DNA of 11,152 nucleotides. Origin: an uncultured Burkholderiales bacterium (GTDB lineage Bacteria; Pseudomonadota; Gammaproteobacteria; Burkholderiales; Burkholderiaceae_C). The stretch spans positions 1-11,152 of the forward strand of contig CAIODK010000135.1 in the NCBI GenBank assembly GCA_903856995.1. Reading direction: 5' to 3'. The position numbers were made by a program, and so were the translations under genes. This document shows positions 7,024 through 11,152 of this stretch, piece by piece. A model generated the notes under the pieces. It did no database searches and was not told where the DNA came from. It saw nothing but the letters and a program-made list of their open reading frames with translations. Every line of letters starts with the position of its first letter. Position 1 is the first letter of the stretch.

Positions 7024-8787
7024 ATGAGCACCCCGAACATCACGCTGAACCAAATCAACACGCTGCCCCGTGCCGAGGCAGCGGCCTTGCTCACAGGCTT
7101 GTACGAACACTCCGACTGGATTGCCGAGCAAGCTCTGGATGCGCGCCCTTTTGCCTCTGCCGCGTCACTCAAGCATGCGATGGTGAAGGTACTGGGCAAA
7201 GCAGGCCGTGCGCCGCAACTCGCTTTGGTGCGTGCCCACCCCGAGTTGGCAGGCAAAGCGATGGTGGCTCAAAACCTCACCGCTGAATCGACCCATGAGC
7301 AAAGCAAAGCGGGCTTGACCGACTGCACGCCAGAGGAGTTTGCCCACATCCAGCAGCTCAACGCCAGCTACAACGCCAAGTTTGGTTTCCCCTTCATCTT
7401 GGCCGTGCGCGGACCACGCGGTGCAGGGTTGTCGCGCCAGCAAATTATCAGCACCTTTGAACGCCGCCTGTACAACCACGCCGACTACGAGCTGGCCGAA
7501 TGTCTGCGCAATATCCACCGCATCGTTGAGATTCGCTTAAACGACAAGCTGGGCTACCAGCCCGAGCTGGGCCACGAAGTGTGGGACTGGCACGAATGGC
7601 TGACTCAGTTCAGTGATGTAGGTGACGCCCTTACCGTCACCTACCTGACCGACGCGCACCTGAAATGCGCCCGCACGATTGAGCTAGGCATGAAGGCTTG
7701 CGGCTTTGATGACGTGCGCATTGACGCGGTGGGCAACGTGGTGGGCGTCTACAAATCCGCTGCCAAAAATGCCAAAACATTGATGACCGGCTCGCACTAC
7801 GACACCGTGCGTAACGGCGGCAAATACGACGGCCGCCTTGGCATCTTTGTACCCATGGCCTGCGTGCGCGAGCTGGCCCGTGCAGGCCAACGCCTGCCCT
7901 TCAACTTAGAAGTAGTGGCCTTCGCCGAAGAAGAAGGGCAGCGCTACAAAGCCACCTTCCTCGGCTCTGGCGCTTTGGTGGGTGACTTCAATGCTGACTG
8001 GCTAGATCAACACGATGCAGAAGGCGTCCCGATGCGCCAAGCCATGAAGCGAGCTGGCTTGAACCTCCACGACATTCCCAAGCTCACCCGCAACGCCGCA
8101 GAGTATGTGGGCTTTGTCGAAGTGCACATTGAGCAAGGCCCTGTGCTCAATGAGCTAGACATTCCTCTGGGCGTGGTGACGTCCATCAATGGCAGTGTGC
8201 GTTTTGTGGGTGAAGTGGTGGGCATGGCCAGCCACGCAGGCACCACACCGATGGACCGCCGCCGCGATGCCGCCACTGCTGTGGCCGAACTTGCGCTGTA
8301 TGTGGAAAAGCGCGCAGCACAACAACCCAACTTAGTAGGCACCTTGGGCATGCTGACCGTGCCCAACGGCTCCATCAACGTGGTGCCCGGCCGCTGCCAA
8401 TTTAGCCTCGACCTGCGCGCCACCACTGACGTGCAACGAGACAGCTTGATGCACGACGTGGTTGCCGAACTCAAAGCCATTTGCGAACGCCGTGGTGTGC
8501 ACCACACCCTAGAAGAAACCATGCGCGCCAGCGCCGCACCCAGCGACGCAAAGCTTCAAACGCTGTGGGAACAAGCCGTCCAGTCCCTTGGCGTGCCGGT
8601 CTTCCACCTGCCCAGTGGCGCAGGCCACGACGCGATGAAACTGCATGAGGTGATGCCTCAAGCGATGCTGTTTGTACGCGGCCAAAATGCAGGCATCAGC
8701 CACAACCCCCTTGAGAGCACCACCAGCGACGACATGCAACTCGCCATCGACGCCTTCATGCATTTGTTACACAACACCGTGGCCTAA
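7024..8787 (+). CDS. uraD-allC: Bifunctional OHCU decarboxylase / allantoate amidohydrolase
   Basis: One 587-aa chain carries two purine-pathway enzymes. Residues about 8-168 are OHCU decarboxylase (UraD), converting OHCU to (S)-allantoin: catalytic His72 in RAHPELAGK, then Ser89, Glu92 and Gln93 with the spacing of Ser84, Glu87 and Gln88 in the zebrafish enzyme, and FGFPFILAVRG. Residues about 180-587 are an M20-type allantoate amidohydrolase (AllC), which hydrolyses allantoate and releases ammonia: His258 in GSHYDTV, Asp269 in KYDG, the glutamates 302-304 in FAEEEG, His368 in VEVHIEQGP, GAGHDAM, and His560 in GISHNPLE. All expected metal and catalytic residues are present in both halves. 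There is no stop or frame change at the junction (about 168-180), so the fusion is real as sequenced. The fused steps are not consecutive: PuuE, encoded just upstream, acts between them. Confidence 0.95.
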   Translation: MSTPNITLNQINTLPRAEAAALLTGLYEHSDWIAEQALDARPFASAASLKHAMVKVLGKAGRAPQLALVRAHPELAGKAMVAQNLTAESTHEQSKAGLTDCTPEEFAHIQQLNASYNAKFGFPFILAVRGPRGAGLSRQQIISTFERRLYNHADYELAECLRNIHRIVEIRLNDKLGYQPELGHEVWDWHEWLTQFSDVGDALTVTYLTDAHLKCARTIELGMKACGFDDVRIDAVGNVVGVYKSAAKNAKTLMTGSHYDTVRNGGKYDGRLGIFVPMACVRELARAGQRLPFNLEVVAFAEEEGQRYKATFLGSGALVGDFNADWLDQHDAEGVPMRQAMKRAGLNLHDIPKLTRNAAEYVGFVEVHIEQGPVLNELDIPLGVVTSINGSVRFVGEVVGMASHAGTTPMDRRRDAATAVAELALYVEKRAAQQPNLVGTLGMLTVPNGSINVVPGRCQFSLDLRATTDVQRDSLMHDVVAELKAICERRGVHHTLEETMRASAAPSDAKLQTLWEQAVQSLGVPVFHLPSGAGHDAMKLHEVMPQAMLFVRGQNAGISHNPLESTTSDDMQLAIDAFMHLLHNTVA

Positions 8788-8817
8788 GCAGCGCCCTGCC
8801 CCCTACACAAAGAAACC

Positions 8818-10083
8818 ATGACCGCCAACCCGCCCTACGCCCAACTCGACGCTTGGATTGACGCGCACTTTGACGAGCAAGTGCAGTTCTTGCAAGCGCT
8901 CATCCGTGTCCCCACTGACACGCCTCCCGGCAACAATGCCCCCCATGCCGAGCGCACCGCCACGCTGCTGAAAGACTTTGGCTTTGACGCCGAAGAGCAC
9001 GCCGTGCCTGAAGCGGACGTCAAAGCCTATGGCTTAGAGAGCATCACCAACCTGATCGTGCGTCGCCACTACGGCGAAGGCAAAACCATTGCCCTCAACG
9101 CCCACGGCGACGTGGTGCCACCGGGCGAGGGCTGGACTCAAAAGCCCTACGGCGGTGACGTCGTGGACGGCAAAATTTATGGCCGAGCCAGCGCTGTGAG
9201 CAAGTGTGATTTCTCCACCTTCACCTTTGCCACGCGCGCGTTAGAAGCTGTGAACCATGCGGCACACCACCCGCTCAATGGCAACCTCGAACTGCACTTC
9301 ACCTACGACGAAGAGTTTGGCGGACTGCTCGGCCCCGGCTGGTTGCTGGACCAAGGCTTGACCAAACCCGACTTGATGATTGCCGCTGGTTTTAGCTACC
9401 AAGTGGTCACCGCGCACAACGGTTGCTTGCAAATGGAAGTCACCGTCCACGGCAAGATGGCTCACGCAGCCATTCCCGAAACCGGCGTGGACGCCCTGCA
9501 AGGCGCCGTGGCCGTGCTCAATGCGCTGTACCACCAGAACACGTTGTACAAAGCCATCGCCTCGAAGGTGGCAGGCATCAACCACCCCTACGTCAACGTC
9601 GGCCTGATTGAGGGTGGCACCAACACCAACGTGATTCCAGGCAAGGTCATGCTCAAGCTCGACCGCCGCATGATTCCAGAAGAAAACCCCGTCGAAGTCG
9701 AGGCGAGCATTCGCCAAGTCATTGCCGATGCCGTGACAGGGTTCAACCAAGGCCGCGCCGCCGACATGCAAATCAGCGTCGACATCAAACGCATGTTGAT
9801 GGCGCACAGCATGCAACCCCTAGCAGGGAACAAACCATTGGTCGACGCCATTCAAAAACACGGCGAGCAAGTGTTTGGAGAACCCATCCCTGCGATGGGC
9901 ACACCGCTGTACACCGATGTGCGCTTGTATGCCGAACGCGGCATCCCCGGCGTGATTTACGGCGCGGGTCCGCGCACGGTGTTGGAATCCAACGCCAAGC
10001 GGGCAGATGAACATTTAGTTTTAGAAGATTTACGTAGGGCAACCAAAGTCATTGCGCGTACGTTGCAAGACTTGTTGGGATGA
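8818..10083 (+). CDS. M20-like metallohydrolase with atypical metal-site residues
   Basis: A 421-aa protein with the ArgE/DapE/CPG2 fold pattern. Residues about 1-200 and 320-421 form the catalytic domain, with a lid/dimerisation domain between (HGKMAHAAIPETGVDAL, 211-227). Metal ligands His96 and Asp98 (NAHGDVVPPGEGW) and the Glu165-Glu166 pair (TYDEEFGG) are present. Aligned by eye, the bridging Asp of the usual GRGxSDMKG motif is Val126 here (GRASAVSKCDF, with an Asp at 131), the Glu of the usual EPT motif is replaced in AAGFSYQVV, and the last His ligand is Lys394 (NAKRADEH). It may bind metal differently or act on an unusual substrate. It follows uraD-allC by 30 bases with only a weak ribosome-binding site. 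Its place after the allantoate step suggests action on ureidoglycolate or another ureido or acyl compound, but the sequence alone does not prove this. Confidence 0.85.
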   Translation: MTANPPYAQLDAWIDAHFDEQVQFLQALIRVPTDTPPGNNAPHAERTATLLKDFGFDAEEHAVPEADVKAYGLESITNLIVRRHYGEGKTIALNAHGDVVPPGEGWTQKPYGGDVVDGKIYGRASAVSKCDFSTFTFATRALEAVNHAAHHPLNGNLELHFTYDEEFGGLLGPGWLLDQGLTKPDLMIAAGFSYQVVTAHNGCLQMEVTVHGKMAHAAIPETGVDALQGAVAVLNALYHQNTLYKAIASKVAGINHPYVNVGLIEGGTNTNVIPGKVMLKLDRRMIPEENPVEVEASIRQVIADAVTGFNQGRAADMQISVDIKRMLMAHSMQPLAGNKPLVDAIQKHGEQVFGEPIPAMGTPLYTDVRLYAERGIPGVIYGAGPRTVLESNAKRADEHLVLEDLRRATKVIARTLQDLLG

Positions 10084-10084
10084 G

Positions 10085-10126
10085 TTTCTGGCTTTAAATA
10101 TGGCCCGCCTACAGCGAGCCCAGAAA
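10085..10126. repeat. Imperfect inverted repeat after the M20-like gene
   Basis: TTTCTGG (10085-10091) and CCAGAAA (10120-10126) pair perfectly. Inside lies a shorter GGC-C-CGC/GCG-A-GCC stem with one mismatch. It begins immediately after the stop codon. On the plus strand it is followed by A-rich rather than T-rich sequence, so it is not a standard intrinsic terminator. It may stabilise the 3' end or simply be chance. Confidence 0.25.
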
Positions 10127-10170
10127 TAAAACCAAAAAATAGGGTTTCTCCTTAATAAGCAATAAGGCAA

Positions 10171-10194
10171 TTTTGTATACAGTTTTGTATGCGA
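10171..10194 (+). promoter_or_regulatory. Tandem candidate GntR operator before the permease
   Basis: Two 12-bp direct repeats stand side by side: TTTTGTATACAG (10171-10182) and TTTTGTATGCGA (10183-10194). The first contains the TGTATACA palindrome shared with the divergent region near 5278; the second carries GTATGC, giving a 12-bp centre spacing as upstream of xdhA. They end 20 bases before the permease ATG, so binding would block a nearby promoter or transcript start. The 131-bp gap makes a separate permease promoter plausible, although I could not pick convincing -35 and -10 boxes. Confidence 0.55.
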
Positions 10195-10214
10195 CAAATC
10201 CTTAAGGAGAACCC

Positions 10215-11152
10215 ATGACTCAATCCACCCATCCCGTCGACGAGCACCTGCCCACAGGCAAACTCGCAGCCCTTGGCCTTCAGCACGTGCTTGTCATGTA
10301 CGCAGGCGCTGTGGCCGTGCCCCTGATCGTTGGCCGCGCTTTAAAGCTCAGCCCAGAACAAGTCGCCATGCTCATCTCGGCTGACTTGTTTGTCTGCGGC
10401 TTGGTCACCCTGATTCAGTCTTGGGGGGCGACACAGTGGTTTGGTATCCGCTTGCCCGTCATGATGGGCGTCACCTTTGCGGCCGTGGCGCCTATGGTCG
10501 CCATGGCTGGGGCTAACCCTGGCGAGGCGGGTGCACAGCTTATCTTTGGCGCAATCATTGGCGCTGGCGTGATTTCTATGGCGATCGCGCCTCTGGTCAG
10601 CCGCATGTTGCGGTTCTTCCCGCCGGTGGTGACGGGCACCATCATTGCTGTGATCGGCATCAGCTTGATGCGCATTGGCATCAACTGGATATTTGGAAAC
10701 CCTTTCGGCCCCACAGCGCCTTCCATCGTCAACCCTGAGCACGCCAAGTGGCTGGCTGACGCGGCGGCGGCGGCCTCGGCACCCGGCTCCACTTTGTCAG
10801 CGGTGCCCAAAGATTTGGCACTGATGGCCAAGATACCGAACCCCAAATACGCCGACCTCACAGGCGTGGGGATTGCCTCGTTGGTACTGGTGTCTATCTT
10901 GATGATCTCCAAACTGGCCAAAGGCTTCATCGCCAACATTTCGGTGCTCTTGGGCATCATCATTGGTGGCGTCGTGGCCACCAGCATGGGCTTGATGAAC
11001 TTTGACAAAGTCGGTAAAGCTGAATGGTTCGGCGTAGTCCTGCCCTTTCAGTTTGGTATGCCTGTGTTCGACCCCGTGCTCATTCTGACCATGACTTTGG
11101 TGATGATCGTGGTGATGATCGAATCCACCGGCATGTTCTTGGCGTTGGGCGA
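10215..11152 (+). CDS. NCS2-family xanthine/uracil/urate permease (partial, C-terminus missing)
   Basis: An inner-membrane nucleobase:cation symporter of the NCS2 family (312 residues present of roughly 450-480 expected), probably importing xanthine, urate or a related purine. Visible landmarks are the TM1 motif LQHVLVMYAGAVAVPLIVG (22-40), QSWGATQWFGIRLPVMMG (68-85), FPPVVTGTIIAVIGISL (135-151), and MIESTGMFLALG at the window edge. The last of these carries the conserved Glu303 of the substrate-binding TM8 region. About seven to eight hydrophobic segments are seen. An unusual Ala-rich hydrophilic stretch (about 160-212) separates two membrane segments, and its coding DNA holds four GCG triplets in a row. 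Start ATG 10215 has a strong AAGGAG six bases before... specifically at 10204-10209, with five bases between. Exact substrate cannot be told from sequence; the purine setting favours xanthine or urate over uracil. Confidence 0.93.
   Translation, partial: MTQSTHPVDEHLPTGKLAALGLQHVLVMYAGAVAVPLIVGRALKLSPEQVAMLISADLFVCGLVTLIQSWGATQWFGIRLPVMMGVTFAAVAPMVAMAGANPGEAGAQLIFGAIIGAGVISMAIAPLVSRMLRFFPPVVTGTIIAVIGISLMRIGINWIFGNPFGPTAPSIVNPEHAKWLADAAAAASAPGSTLSAVPKDLALMAKIPNPKYADLTGVGIASLVLVSILMISKLAKGFIANISVLLGIIIGGVVATSMGLMNFDKVGKAEWFGVVLPFQFGMPVFDPVLILTMTLVMIVVMIESTGMFLALG

Noticed and set aside
6294..7256. Open frame of 320 codons on the minus strand opposite puuE and uraD
   Set aside because: It is a shadow of the puuE and uraD-allC coding strand. 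It has Ala/Val/His-biased composition and no motif or ribosome-binding site.
10415..11008. Minus-strand open frame opposite the permease
   Set aside because: The Met/Ala/Pro-rich translation mirrors membrane-segment codons of the NCS2 gene; no independent coding evidence.
1..11152. Search for mobile elements, CRISPR arrays, tRNAs or defence genes
   Set aside because: I saw no transposase, integrase, regularly spaced repeats, tRNA-like cloverleaf or foreign-looking composition; the window is a coherent metabolic locus.

Overview
The window is a compact purine-degradation locus from a GC-rich betaproteobacterium. It most resembles Burkholderiales, family Comamonadaceae, judged from protein style, codon use and gene content rather than from any search. 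Almost all of it is coding: eight genes, with no intergenic gap longer than about 131 bp. I see no tRNA, rRNA, insertion sequence, integrase, CRISPR array or phage gene.

Layout: the genes form two diverging blocks around a 106-bp intergenic region (5232-5337). Leftward (minus strand) run uraH (5-hydroxyisourate hydrolase), a dihydrolipoamide-dehydrogenase-like flavoprotein without its redox cysteines, xdhA, and xdhB, which is cut by the left edge. Rightward (plus strand) run a GntR/FCD regulator, puuE (cofactor-free allantoinase), a fused uraD-allC gene (OHCU decarboxylase plus allantoate amidohydrolase), an M20-like hydrolase with unusual metal-site residues, and an NCS2 nucleobase permease, which is cut by the right edge.

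How it works together: the permease would import xanthine, urate or a related base. XdhAB oxidises hypoxanthine/xanthine to urate. Urate must then become 5-hydroxyisourate, but no recognisable urate oxidase (Uox, PuuD or HpxO type) is in the window. UraH makes OHCU, the UraD domain makes (S)-allantoin, PuuE makes allantoate, and the AllC domain releases ammonia and CO2 to leave ureidoglycolate. No classical ureidoglycolate lyase is present either. The two unassigned enzymes, the flavoprotein and the M20-like protein, therefore sit next to two unfilled steps.

Regulation: a GTATAC-centred motif lies in three of the intergenic regions: upstream of xdhA, between uraH and the regulator, and upstream of the permease. 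Two copies share 13 identical bases, and two sites carry a second related hexamer exactly 12 bp away. This looks like the operator of the local GntR protein. A 10-bp perfect hairpin covers the ribosome-binding site of the TTG-started flavoprotein gene.
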